A stretch of DNA of 64,000 bases, taken from positions 2,236,030-2,300,029 of the forward strand of contig NZ_KB375281.1 of NCBI RefSeq assembly GCF_000336555.1, written 5' to 3'. Within the stretch, counting starts at the first letter, position 1; each line of letters opens with the position of its first letter. This DNA comes from Afipia clevelandensis ATCC 49720. GTDB lineage: Bacteria > Pseudomonadota > Alphaproteobacteria > Rhizobiales > Xanthobacteraceae. The notes beneath the pieces are model-generated. The model was not told where the DNA came from. It did not search any database and saw only the letters and a program-made list of their open reading frames with translations. Shown in pieces: positions 26,916 to 34,887 of the stretch. A program made the position numbers and the translations under genes.

Positions 26916-27784
26916 CGCCCCTGCTTTGCTTCGTCGATCGGAAAGAATCTGAGATAGATCAGAATGATGGACGCCAGAAGAAGAAACGAGATCGTTGCAA
27001 CCGCCGCTCCGCCCCCTAGATCGAACTCCAGGAACGCGCGTCGATAGGCCAAGATCGGAAGCGTCTCGGTCTGGTTCAGCGGCCCTCCCTTGGTCAGCAG
27101 CCAGATCACGTCGAACTTGTTGAACATCCAGATGCCTCTCAGCAGAATGACCACAATCAACACAGATCGGAGGCCCGGCAACGTAATGTGCCAGAACTGT
27201 TTCAGGGCTCCGGCTCCATCGACCCGCGCGGCTTCATAAAGCTGAGCCGGAATTGTCTGTAGACCGGCAAGCACGCATGTCACCACGAACGGTGTCCATA
27301 TCCAGACACTGACGAGAACAACCGTTCCCTTCGCAGTTGCGGAGTTTGCGCCCCAGTCGAACATGCTGGATCCGAACGACGCGAGGACACTCTTGATCAG
27401 CCCATAGTTTGGATCAAGCATCCATTGCGCGATGAGACACGCAACAACTGTCGGCAAGAAATACGGAACTATCGACAACGCCCGGACAATCGTCTGCCCG
27501 ACGAACTGACGATTCAGAACGAGCGCAATAGACACACCGAGCACGACTTGCGAAATAATCGCAAAAATGGAAATCACCAATCCATTCATGAGCGCGGCCC
27601 AGAAGCTCGGGTTCTTAATCGCGGCTAGGTAATTATCGAGCCCGACCCACCGCGGCGGAGCGATAAACGACTCCGCCGCGTAGAATGAGAGCTTGATGGA
27701 ATACAGGAGTGGCCCGCCGACAACGGCGCCGAGTATCAAAACACCCCCGACGAACAAGCCAATAATTCGCCAATCCTGCCTCAT
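26912..27784 (-). CDS. ABC sugar-type importer permease (MalF/UgpA-like)
   Basis: 290 residues, six membrane segments. It begins MRQDWRIIGLFVGGVLILGAVV and has an EAA loop at about 205 (YEAARVDGAGALKQFWHITLPGL). It is the first permease of the pair and stops 4 nt into the next one. The binding protein gene ends 27 nt upstream. The length is typical of CUT1 permeases of the UgpA type without the extra N-terminal segments of MalF. Confidence 0.9.
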   Translation of the reverse strand: MRQDWRIIGLFVGGVLILGAVVGGPLLYSIKLSFYAAESFIAPPRWVGLDNYLAAIKNPSFWAALMNGLVISIFAIISQVVLGVSIALVLNRQFVGQTIVRALSIVPYFLPTVVACLIAQWMLDPNYGLIKSVLASFGSSMFDWGANSATAKGTVVLVSVWIWTPFVVTCVLAGLQTIPAQLYEAARVDGAGALKQFWHITLPGLRSVLIVVILLRGIWMFNKFDVIWLLTKGGPLNQTETLPILAYRRAFLEFDLGGGAAVATISFLLLASIILIYLRFFPIDEAKQGR

Positions 27785-27811
27785 GAAGAACCTACTTTCC
27801 CGTCAACAACT

Positions 27812-29173
27812 TCAGCCGATCGCCCGGATGCGATCAGCGGCCGTTTTCACACAGTCGGCCGACGACATGTTCTTGAGCACCTTGTTTTGCAGCATTTCCG
27901 GCATGATGTTCGCGTCAAACACCTTGCAAGGCCGCAGGTCGATCGACGGCCCGATCAGGTCAACCGATGAAAGCCTGACCTTGCTGTCCGGGTCGATGAA
28001 CGACTTCATCTGCATCATCGTTGCCCAATGCTTCTGAATCATCGGGTGCTTCTTCCAGCGAGGGTCTTCATAGACATCCAGGCGCACAGGCTGGAAGTTC
28101 ATCCAGGCGGAATGCAACCAGTCGATATAATGCTCGTCGATGAACCATTTGAGGAACTTCATTGTTTCCTCACTCTGCTTGGTCTTGAACGCGACGAAGC
28201 CATCGAAGGCGAAGGGCAGCGCGGACTGTTTGCCACCGCTATCCGGCGCAGCGAAAATTCCGTACTTGTCTGCAAGTTCCGGATTTCGTGCCTCGAGCGC
28301 TTCGACCACTCGTCCCGAGTAAAGCGTATGCGCGACCTTCCCGGTAACGAAGAGACTCATAAGCTCCGCGTAACCCACCGTGTTCAATCCGGGAGGCATT
28401 GTCTTGTAGAGCTCGCCGAAAAGATCGAGGAAGCGGCCTGCGCGGCCGGCGTTCTCCGGCGCATCCAGAACAACGTTCCACTTGTCGTCGTAGAACTGCG
28501 GAGCTTCCGCAAACAGATTGCCAAAACTTGCCCAGTTGGTAGCGCTGTCGCTCGCCAGAGGAATAACGCAACCGCCGCGTTCGATATTTCCGTCTTTTGA
28601 AACGGTCAGCGCCCGGCAGTTTTCGAGATACTCTGCCCAGGTGGTCGGGACTTTGAGACCCTTCTCGGCATAGAGATCCTTTCGATAGTAGCACGTCACC
28701 AGGTTGTAATCGTAGGGATAGAACCAGTTCTCACCCTGGTACGTCCACGCACCCATCTTGCCCCACGAATGCTGCTTTACAAGCTCCGTCATCGGAAGAA
28801 GATGACCACCACGGGCGTACTGAAGAATATGAGCGATATAACCTTGGGTAGAAAGGTCATAAGGCGTGCCCGCATTGATCGCCGCCATGGTCTTCGCATA
28901 GGCACCGCTGATCGGCGTCGAATCGACAATGATCTTGACGCCGAACTTGCTCTCGTACGCACTGCAAGCATTTCGCAGGACAGTCTGGCTATCGGCCGCG
29001 GTCTCATTGTTCAGAAATCTGAGCGTTACCTTTGCCTGCGCATTGACGTAGGGAGCTGCAAAAGAGCTTGCCGCCCCCGCCATCACGGCGGCCGATGTCT
29101 TCAGGAAGCTTCGCCGGTTAAAGCCGGAAGACTTACCCTTGGACTTCCATTCGCTTGGGTTGTACTTGGTCAT
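27812..29173 (-). CDS. ABC importer solute-binding protein, Tat-exported
   Basis: 453 residues from the ATG at 29173, which has GGGAGGGAG 5 nt upstream; a start at 29200 is less likely. The leader has a twin-arginine motif (FNRRSFLKTSAAVMAG) and a cleavage site near AAPYVNAQA. The mature part starts KVTLRFLNNETAAD and is a family 1 extracellular solute-binding protein (sugar/oligosaccharide clade) with the segment TPYDLSTQGY. The start lies inside the 3' end of the ATPase gene (41-nt overlap), indicating coupling. It captures the importer substrate in the periplasm; Tat export suggests folding before secretion. Confidence 0.9.
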   Translation of the reverse strand: MTKYNPSEWKSKGKSSGFNRRSFLKTSAAVMAGAASSFAAPYVNAQAKVTLRFLNNETAADSQTVLRNACSAYESKFGVKIIVDSTPISGAYAKTMAAINAGTPYDLSTQGYIAHILQYARGGHLLPMTELVKQHSWGKMGAWTYQGENWFYPYDYNLVTCYYRKDLYAEKGLKVPTTWAEYLENCRALTVSKDGNIERGGCVIPLASDSATNWASFGNLFAEAPQFYDDKWNVVLDAPENAGRAGRFLDLFGELYKTMPPGLNTVGYAELMSLFVTGKVAHTLYSGRVVEALEARNPELADKYGIFAAPDSGGKQSALPFAFDGFVAFKTKQSEETMKFLKWFIDEHYIDWLHSAWMNFQPVRLDVYEDPRWKKHPMIQKHWATMMQMKSFIDPDSKVRLSSVDLIGPSIDLRPCKVFDANIMPEMLQNKVLKNMSSADCVKTAADRIRAIG

Positions 29174-30293
29174 AATTCTCCCTCCCTTTGTTAATTTCAT
29201 TTATCGATTTTGATTGTCTCAATGTTTTTCCGCTGTCTCGCGAGAACAAGTGAAGCTGCTGCGCCGGCAGAGCAACGGGAATCCTGTCGCCGGCCGCGAG
29301 CACATCGTCGCGCGCGAACACCGCACGAAACTTCTGACCGAATATCGTTCCGAGAACATATGTTTGCGCACCGATTTGCTCGACCAGGCTGACGACCATA
29401 TCGATGCCGGATGCTGAATCAGCGCGCGTAATGTGTTCCGGCCGAATGCCGAACGTGACGTTCTTTTCAATCTCGACAAACTCGCCGTCCGGAAGTTCGA
29501 GCACCGTTTCGCCCGCGCGGACCTTCATTCCAGCACTGTCGCGGATCAGTTCACCCTCGGCCAGATTCATTTCGGGCGAGCCGATAAATGCTGCCACGAA
29601 AGCGTTGACAGGCCGGTCGTAGAGATCGAGCGGGCTACCGACCTGCTGGATCAAGCCGTCCCGCATGATGACGATCCGATCACCGAGCGTCATGGCTTCG
29701 ACCTGGTCGTGCGTCACGAAGATCATCGTGGCGCCAAGCCTCGCATGCAGCGTCGCGATCTCCTCGCGAGTCTTCACGCGCAACTTTGCGTCAAGGTTGG
29801 AAAGAGGCTCGTCCAGCAAAAAAACGTCGGGGTCGCGAACGAGCGCGCGACCGAGCGCGACGCGCTGCATCTGACCGCCCGACAACTGTCGCGGCTTCCG
29901 CTCGAGCAACGGCTCCAAACCAAGACTCGACGCCGCGCTTCGCACACGACGATCGATCTCGTCCTTCGACTCGCCCCGGACACGCAGGCCGAACGCCATG
30001 TTGTCGTAGACGGTCTTCTGCGGATAAAGCGCGTAGTTCTGGAACACCATCGCGATGTTGCGATCTTTTGGCGGCAACGCGGTTACATCCCGCCCGCCGA
30101 TCAGAATCTTGCCGGACGTCACATCGTCAAGACCGGCAAGCATGCGCAGCGTCGTCGACTTCCCGCAGCCGGACGGCCCGACAAAAACAATCAGTTCGCC
30201 GTCGGCAATATCCAATGAGAAATCCTGAACGGCCCAAGGGCCTCGATCTCCGCCAAAGGATTTCGACACATTCTGGAGAGTGACTCGCGCCAT
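29133..30293 (-). CDS. ABC importer ATP-binding protein (UgpC/MalK/MsmK-like)
   Basis: 386 residues. Walker A is VGPSGCGKSTTLRM (near 39), the Q-loop QNYALYP follows, the signature is LSGGQMQRVALGRA (near 135), and Walker B is VFLLDEPLSNLDAKLR (near 157). The C-terminal OB-fold regulatory domain (TOBE) after about 240 is typical of CUT1 ATPases. It is the first gene of the importer operon. A shared operator copy at 30367-30387 lies about 75 nt upstream of the start, so import is under the same control as the catabolic genes. Confidence 0.92.
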   Translation of the reverse strand: MARVTLQNVSKSFGGDRGPWAVQDFSLDIADGELIVFVGPSGCGKSTTLRMLAGLDDVTSGKILIGGRDVTALPPKDRNIAMVFQNYALYPQKTVYDNMAFGLRVRGESKDEIDRRVRSAASSLGLEPLLERKPRQLSGGQMQRVALGRALVRDPDVFLLDEPLSNLDAKLRVKTREEIATLHARLGATMIFVTHDQVEAMTLGDRIVIMRDGLIQQVGSPLDLYDRPVNAFVAAFIGSPEMNLAEGELIRDSAGMKVRAGETVLELPDGEFVEIEKNVTFGIRPEHITRADSASGIDMVVSLVEQIGAQTYVLGTIFGQKFRAVFARDDVLAAGDRIPVALPAQQLHLFSRDSGKTLRQSKSINEINKGRENYDQVQPKRMEVQG

Positions 30294-30366
30294 ACAGCAA
30301 ACCTCACTTCGCGTTGCCTCTAGTTATTATCGTTATGCGGGAACCAACCACATAACCGGCATCCAA

Positions 30367-30387
30367 ATTGGACAGACCATTTTGGTC
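30367..30387. promoter_or_regulatory. FadR-type operator upstream of the ABC importer operon
   Basis: ATTGG-ACAG-ACCA followed by TTTTGGTC. The left half-site has one change (TGGA for TGGT), but the extended arm ACCA-n3-TGGTCTTC is identical in layout to the copy at 23247. Confidence 0.7.
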
Positions 30388-30519
30388 TTCCATACGTCCG
30401 CCCCTATCGGCTGTCAAGCAATCTCCCCGTTCAGCATCAGCAAAATCCAGATCGTTCAGCAAAAACTTGCGCCGGAGTCGGCAGCCCGGATCGGACTTCA
30501 CAGACCAGCCTCAATTTTG

Positions 30520-30540
30520 TTTGGTTTGACCAATTTGGTC
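30520..30540. promoter_or_regulatory. FadR-type operator upstream of the CoA-transferase gene
   Basis: TTTGGTTTGACCAA then TTTGGTC, about 75 nt upstream of the CoA-transferase start. TGGT-TTG-ACCA has both half-sites intact. The 322-bp intergenic region therefore has one copy near each divergent promoter; apart from these I see nothing else in it. Confidence 0.8.
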
Positions 30541-30615
30541 AATCCAATTATAGATCGAAGAAACATGCGATCTCTCGAGAGCAGATTTCGCCGCATAAAC
30601 TGACAAGGAAATGTC

Positions 30616-31884
30616 ATGGCTGGACCTCTGGTTGGTTACCGAGTGCTCGATCTTTCAAGAATTCTTGCCGGACCATGGTTGGGCCAGTTGCTTTCCGATC
30701 TCGGCGCGGAGGTCTGGAAGATCGAACGTCCCGGCACCGGCGACGACACGCGGCAATGGGGTCCTCCGTTCCTGAAGGACGGAGACTCCAACGACACAAC
30801 CGAAAGCGCCTATTTTCTCAGCGCTAACCGCGGCAAGCATTCGATCTGCGTCGATATCGCAACCGAGGAAGGCAGCGAAATCGTACGCTCGCTGGCGCAG
30901 CAAGCCGACATCGTGATTGAGAATTACAAGGTCGGCGACATGCGTCGGTACGGACTGGACTACGAGTCCCTCCGGAAACTGAAGCAAGATATCATTTATT
31001 GCTCCATCACCGGCTACGGTCAGACCGGCCCGATGAAGGACGTCGCAGGATACGACATGGCCATCCAGGCAACCGGCGGACTGATGAGCATTACCGGTGA
31101 GAGCGACGACAAACCGGGTGGAGGCCCTCAGAAGGTTGGCGTTCCGATCGTCGACATTCTGACCGGCATGTACAGCGCGACGGGTGTCCTTTCCGCGCTG
31201 CTGCATCGCGAACGCACCGGCGAAGGCCAACACATCGACATGGCTCTGCTCGATGTTCAGGTGTCCGTGCTTGCCAATCAGAACATGAATTATCTTACGA
31301 CGGGGCGTCCGCCCAAGCGCTACGGGAACGCGCATCCGAACATCGTCCCCTATCAGGTATTCAAGACAAAAGACGGTTCATTCGTGCTCGCGGTCGGAAA
31401 CGACCAGCAGTTCAGAAAATTTTGCGCGACGGCGGGATTTGCGGAACTGGCCGCCGATACCCGTTTTGCCACGAACACCGACCGGCTTCATAATCGTGAT
31501 CAACTCATCCCGCTTCTCGATGTCCATCTGGCCAAGCAGACGACGCATCACTGGGTATCGTTGCTGGAACCGGTCGGCGTTCCTTGCGCGCCGATCAACA
31601 CGCTGGATCAGGTGTTTGCTCATCCGCAAGTGATCCATCGGGAGTTGCAGATCAATCTTCCGCATCCTTCCGGCGCCATTACGCCTCTCGTCGGCAACCC
31701 GATCAAGTTCTCGAAAACGAAGATCGAATATTCGAAGAGCCCGCCGCTTCGAGGTGAAGACACCGAACAAGTTCTCAAAACCGTGCTAAAGTTTGATCAG
31801 GCGAAAATTCAGAGGCTCAGCGACCGCCGGATCGTCGATACTGGAACGCATCCGCAGCATTCCAAATCCGGGCTGCCCGAATAA
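30616..31884 (+). CDS. CoA-transferase family III (CaiB/BaiF)
   Basis: 422 residues. It opens with GYRVLDLSRILAGPWLGQLLSDLGAEVWKIE, the family's N-terminal Rossmann motif (near 8). The catalytic Asp is in HIDMALLDVQ (near 206). The linker and C-terminal segment with TKDGSFVLAVGNDQQF and GVPCAPINTLDQVFAHPQV are present. These enzymes move CoA between carboxylic acids and form interlocked dimers. An AAGGAAATG ribosome site precedes the ATG. The operator at 30520 and its divergence from the importer place it in the same regulon; it may activate the pathway acid at no ATP cost or recycle CoA from a product. Confidence 0.92.
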   Translation: MAGPLVGYRVLDLSRILAGPWLGQLLSDLGAEVWKIERPGTGDDTRQWGPPFLKDGDSNDTTESAYFLSANRGKHSICVDIATEEGSEIVRSLAQQADIVIENYKVGDMRRYGLDYESLRKLKQDIIYCSITGYGQTGPMKDVAGYDMAIQATGGLMSITGESDDKPGGGPQKVGVPIVDILTGMYSATGVLSALLHRERTGEGQHIDMALLDVQVSVLANQNMNYLTTGRPPKRYGNAHPNIVPYQVFKTKDGSFVLAVGNDQQFRKFCATAGFAELAADTRFATNTDRLHNRDQLIPLLDVHLAKQTTHHWVSLLEPVGVPCAPINTLDQVFAHPQVIHRELQINLPHPSGAITPLVGNPIKFSKTKIEYSKSPPLRGEDTEQVLKTVLKFDQAKIQRLSDRRIVDTGTHPQHSKSGLPE

Positions 31885-31958
31885 TCCGGGTGCATTGTTG
31901 GCAACCACGGACGTCGCGCCGATACGCCAGGCCGAATATCTGGCAGCGGAGAGCCTCA

Positions 31959-32108
31959 CTAGTGACCGAGGGCCCAGACCGTCTTTTCAAAGGCCGATCT
32001 TTCTTGTGGCGACATACTCGCCTTCCAATGCTGCAACCCTTTCGCCGACCAGAAAAAAACGGCACAGGCTGCCGCAACAAGCATGACCGTAAACACACGA
32101 GTGATCAC
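31959..32108 (-). CDS. 49-residue single-span membrane protein
   Basis: A short frame starting with GTG at 32108, with GAGGTG 7 nt upstream. It reads (M)ITRVFTVMLVAAACAVFFW, one clear membrane helix, then a charged helix with SMSPQERSAFEKTV. The helix, ribosome site and hydrophilic tail look like a real small protein, though I know no family. It is antisense to the gap between the CoA-transferase and the GMC gene; the operator at 32150 lies 42 nt upstream and could control it as well as the GMC gene. Confidence 0.55.
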   Translation of the reverse strand: MITRVFTVMLVAAACAVFFWSAKGLQHWKASMSPQERSAFEKTVWALGH

Positions 32109-32149
32109 CGAAGCACCTCTCTGTTGACGCCAGAGTCGCTACTCTTATA

Positions 32150-32170
32150 ATTGGACATACCAAAATGGTA
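32150..32170. promoter_or_regulatory. FadR-type operator upstream of the GMC oxidoreductase gene
   Basis: ATTGG-ACAT-ACCA followed by AAATGGTA, the same two-part layout as at 30367. It is 124 nt upstream of the GMC start and 42 nt upstream of the small membrane-protein start. Confidence 0.7.
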
Positions 32171-32293
32171 ATCCAAACTGACTTAAAAACAATGGCAAAA
32201 TTCGTCGCTGCAATCGCAAACGACTGACGCTACGCACTTCATGCCAGATCAGCCGCACCTGCCAGCCGCGCGCGTTCCCAGGGGGATTCGAAA

Positions 32294-33934
32294 ATGAAAC
32301 TATCCGGATATGATTACATCATCGTCGGCGCGGGATCCGCAGGATGCGTGCTGGCTTCGCGACTGAGCGAAGATCCAAATGTCAACGTCCTCCTGATCGA
32401 GGCCGGAGCCCCCTCCGCGTCCATCTTCGTCCACATGCCCGCTGGCATTCGGGTGCTCTATACGAGTCCGAAGTATAACTGGCAGTTCTGGACGGAGCCT
32501 CAGGCCAATCTCAACAATCGAAAGATCTACATTCCGCGTGGACGGGTTGTGGGCGGCTCGTCCTCCATCAACTCCATGATTGCAATCCGAGGTAATGCCT
32601 GGGACTACGACTCGTGGGCCGCGCAGGGCCTACCGTCATGGAGTTACGAGAACCTGCGCCCATATCTTAGAAAAATCGAGGACGCGACTTTAGTCACCGG
32701 GGAGAGAGATCAGGATCGAGGCTACTCTGGCCCTATCCGGCTGTCCTACGGCACTCTGCAACATCCCATTTCGAAAGCATTCATTGAAAGCGCGGTGTCG
32801 GCCGGCTTGCCGGAAAACAACGGCTTCAACGGTCCGTCCCAAGTCGGCGCGGGCTTCTACGAACTCACCATCGCGGAAGGAAAGCGATCCGGAGCCTTCA
32901 AGTATCTTGATCGAGCGAAGGGACGGCGCAATCTCACTCTTATGGCCAACTGCAGAGTTCGCCGGATCGCCATGGAGGGAACGCGCGCGCGGGGCGTCGT
33001 GATCGAAAAGGGAGGACGCGAGGTCACCATCCCGGCGGAGCGCGAGGTATTGCTGACATCCGGAGCCATCGGCTCACCACAGCTATTGATGTTGTCGGGC
33101 ATCGGTCCGGCGGATCACCTGCAGTCGCTCGGCATCAAGCCTGTTCTTGATTCCGCCGGCGTCGGAGACAACCTGCAGGACCATCTCGACTGCGCGATCC
33201 GCATGGAGGCATCTCAGCCGGTGACGCTGACGCCTTATCTCGGCTTGATCAAGGGCGGCCTCGCAGGGGCGCAATATATTCTTCGTGGTACAGGCCCCGC
33301 AACGTCCCAGGGCGTCGAGGCCGGCGCCTTCTGGGGACCCGACCAGGGTTCATCGCTGCCGGAGTGGCAAGCTCATCTGATCGTCGCGCTCCGGAATCCC
33401 CCACCCAACGAACGCATCGCTCATGGTTTCGCGATTCGCGTTTGCCAGCTTCGGCCCAAGAGCCGTGGAACCCTGCGATTGCGGTCGGCCAATCCATCCG
33501 ACACTCCAGCTATCGATCCTCGTTTTCTTTCTGACGAGTCGGATTTCGTCAGCATGCAGGAAGGGGTCAGGCAACTGTGCGGAATCATCGATCAGCCGGG
33601 TCTGAAAAAATTCGTCAAACGAAAAATCGACATCGATGCGTTTACCAGTGTCGATTCCCGAAAAAAATGGATTCGCGCGCGCGCCGAAACGATCTACCAT
33701 CCTGTTGGCACTTGTCGCATGGGCGAAGACAGCAACGCTGTTGTCGATGGCCAATTGCGAGTCAGGGGAATCGACAACCTGAGAGTCATCGATGGTTCAA
33801 TCATGCCGACTGTGATCAGCGGAAATACCAATCTGCCGATCATGGCCATGGCCGAGAAAGCTGCCGAGTTGATTGCAGGTAACAACAAGACGAGCCAATT
33901 TCAGGCGCACAACAGCAAAGCCCGGTCCGCCTGA
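32294..33934 (+). CDS. GMC-family FAD alcohol oxidoreductase
   Basis: 546 residues. The FAD motif YIIVGAGSAGCVLASRLSED is at 8-27, the GMC signature 1 is in PRGRVVGGSSSINSMIAIRG near 83-102, and signature 2 is LTSGAIGSPQLLMLSGIGP near 253. The catalytic His is in HPVGTCRMG (about 473) and the partner Asn in GNTNLPIMAMAEKAAEL (about 516). It is related to choline and polyethylene-glycol dehydrogenases and to long-chain alcohol dehydrogenases. There is no signal peptide, so it acts in the cytoplasm or at the membrane face. In this cluster it would do the first oxidation of a primary alcohol. Confidence 0.92.
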   Translation: MKLSGYDYIIVGAGSAGCVLASRLSEDPNVNVLLIEAGAPSASIFVHMPAGIRVLYTSPKYNWQFWTEPQANLNNRKIYIPRGRVVGGSSSINSMIAIRGNAWDYDSWAAQGLPSWSYENLRPYLRKIEDATLVTGERDQDRGYSGPIRLSYGTLQHPISKAFIESAVSAGLPENNGFNGPSQVGAGFYELTIAEGKRSGAFKYLDRAKGRRNLTLMANCRVRRIAMEGTRARGVVIEKGGREVTIPAEREVLLTSGAIGSPQLLMLSGIGPADHLQSLGIKPVLDSAGVGDNLQDHLDCAIRMEASQPVTLTPYLGLIKGGLAGAQYILRGTGPATSQGVEAGAFWGPDQGSSLPEWQAHLIVALRNPPPNERIAHGFAIRVCQLRPKSRGTLRLRSANPSDTPAIDPRFLSDESDFVSMQEGVRQLCGIIDQPGLKKFVKRKIDIDAFTSVDSRKKWIRARAETIYHPVGTCRMGEDSNAVVDGQLRVRGIDNLRVIDGSIMPTVISGNTNLPIMAMAEKAAELIAGNNKTSQFQAHNSKARSA

Positions 33935-34006
33935 CTCCCGCTATCCGGCCCTAACATTTTGGAATGCAGAGCACACGGCTTGGCGCTCGCATCGCGAGGA
34001 TGAATC

Positions 34007-34801
34007 ATGACTGAGCGGCTAGAGCCGTATCGTGTAAAAGCTTACAACACCGCCAAGCTGTCGGAAAATAAGATGCACGACGACTCCGTGGCCCTGAAAT
34101 ATGGCTTCAAGGGCGGATTGGTGCCCGGCGTCGATGTGCTCGCCTACATGATCCACGTTCCCGTTGCGAAATGGGGCCGGGCATTTCTCGAACGAGGATT
34201 GATCGAAGCGCGCTTCGCCAAGCCCGTCTATGACGGCGAGATGGTGCTGGTTCAGGCCGAGGAGTCCGGCGAAGTGATGGCCCTGACTGTCGGAAGCGGT
34301 GAAATAGCAGCAACCGGAACAGCCTTACTTGCCGCCAAAGCGCCGTCATTTTCGCTCGCCGATTATCCCGACACCGCGCCTGTTGAGACGCGAACGCCAA
34401 TCGACGCAGAATCCTATCGGCTCGGTAAGTGGCTCGGCACCGCCCCAAGATCTTGGCAAGGTGAGGTAGGCGCGGAGTATCGCGCCGAGGTGCGAGACGC
34501 TGAACCAATTTATGCGCGCGAAGGTCTCGTCCATCCAGGCGTGCTACAACGGATCATGAACAGGGTCCTTATGGAAAATGCTCTCCTTGGACCATGGATT
34601 CATGTCGGCAGCCGCATGCAGATGTTGTCAGCCGTGGCGGACAGCGACAACTTGGCCGCCCGCGCATGCGTAACAGCTAATTACGAGAAGAAGGGTCATT
34701 TGCTTGTGGAATTAGACGCACTTATCGTGGCCAACCAACGCATTCCTGTCGCCCATTGCCAACATACGGCAATTTATCAGCCCCGCGCAGAGGCCTTATG
34801 A
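34007..34801 (+). CDS. hot-dog-fold (MaoC/FAS1-like) acyl dehydratase or thioesterase-like protein
   Basis: 264 residues, two predicted hot-dog modules. The first carries NKMHDDSVALKYGFKGGLVPGVDVLAYMIH, similar to the MaoC pattern in which a His and Asp/Gly-rich turn precede the long helix. The second begins around 150 with REGLVHPGVLQRIMNRVLME, also helix-like. The canonical hydratase pattern (D-x5-H) is not clearly seen in full. The gene follows the GMC gene by 72 nt on the same strand and is probably co-transcribed. It may hydrate an enoyl-CoA (including a vinyl ether-CoA) or hydrolyse an acyl-CoA; this is inference. Confidence 0.7.
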   Translation: MTERLEPYRVKAYNTAKLSENKMHDDSVALKYGFKGGLVPGVDVLAYMIHVPVAKWGRAFLERGLIEARFAKPVYDGEMVLVQAEESGEVMALTVGSGEIAATGTALLAAKAPSFSLADYPDTAPVETRTPIDAESYRLGKWLGTAPRSWQGEVGAEYRAEVRDAEPIYAREGLVHPGVLQRIMNRVLMENALLGPWIHVGSRMQMLSAVADSDNLAARACVTANYEKKGHLLVELDALIVANQRIPVAHCQHTAIYQPRAEAL

Positions 34802-34887
34802 GGTGCCATGCCAACCTCAAATCCCCAAAATGGGTGAATCGCCCACTGTTGACTGCCTGAATGATGTCTGCGGGCACCTTAACTGCT

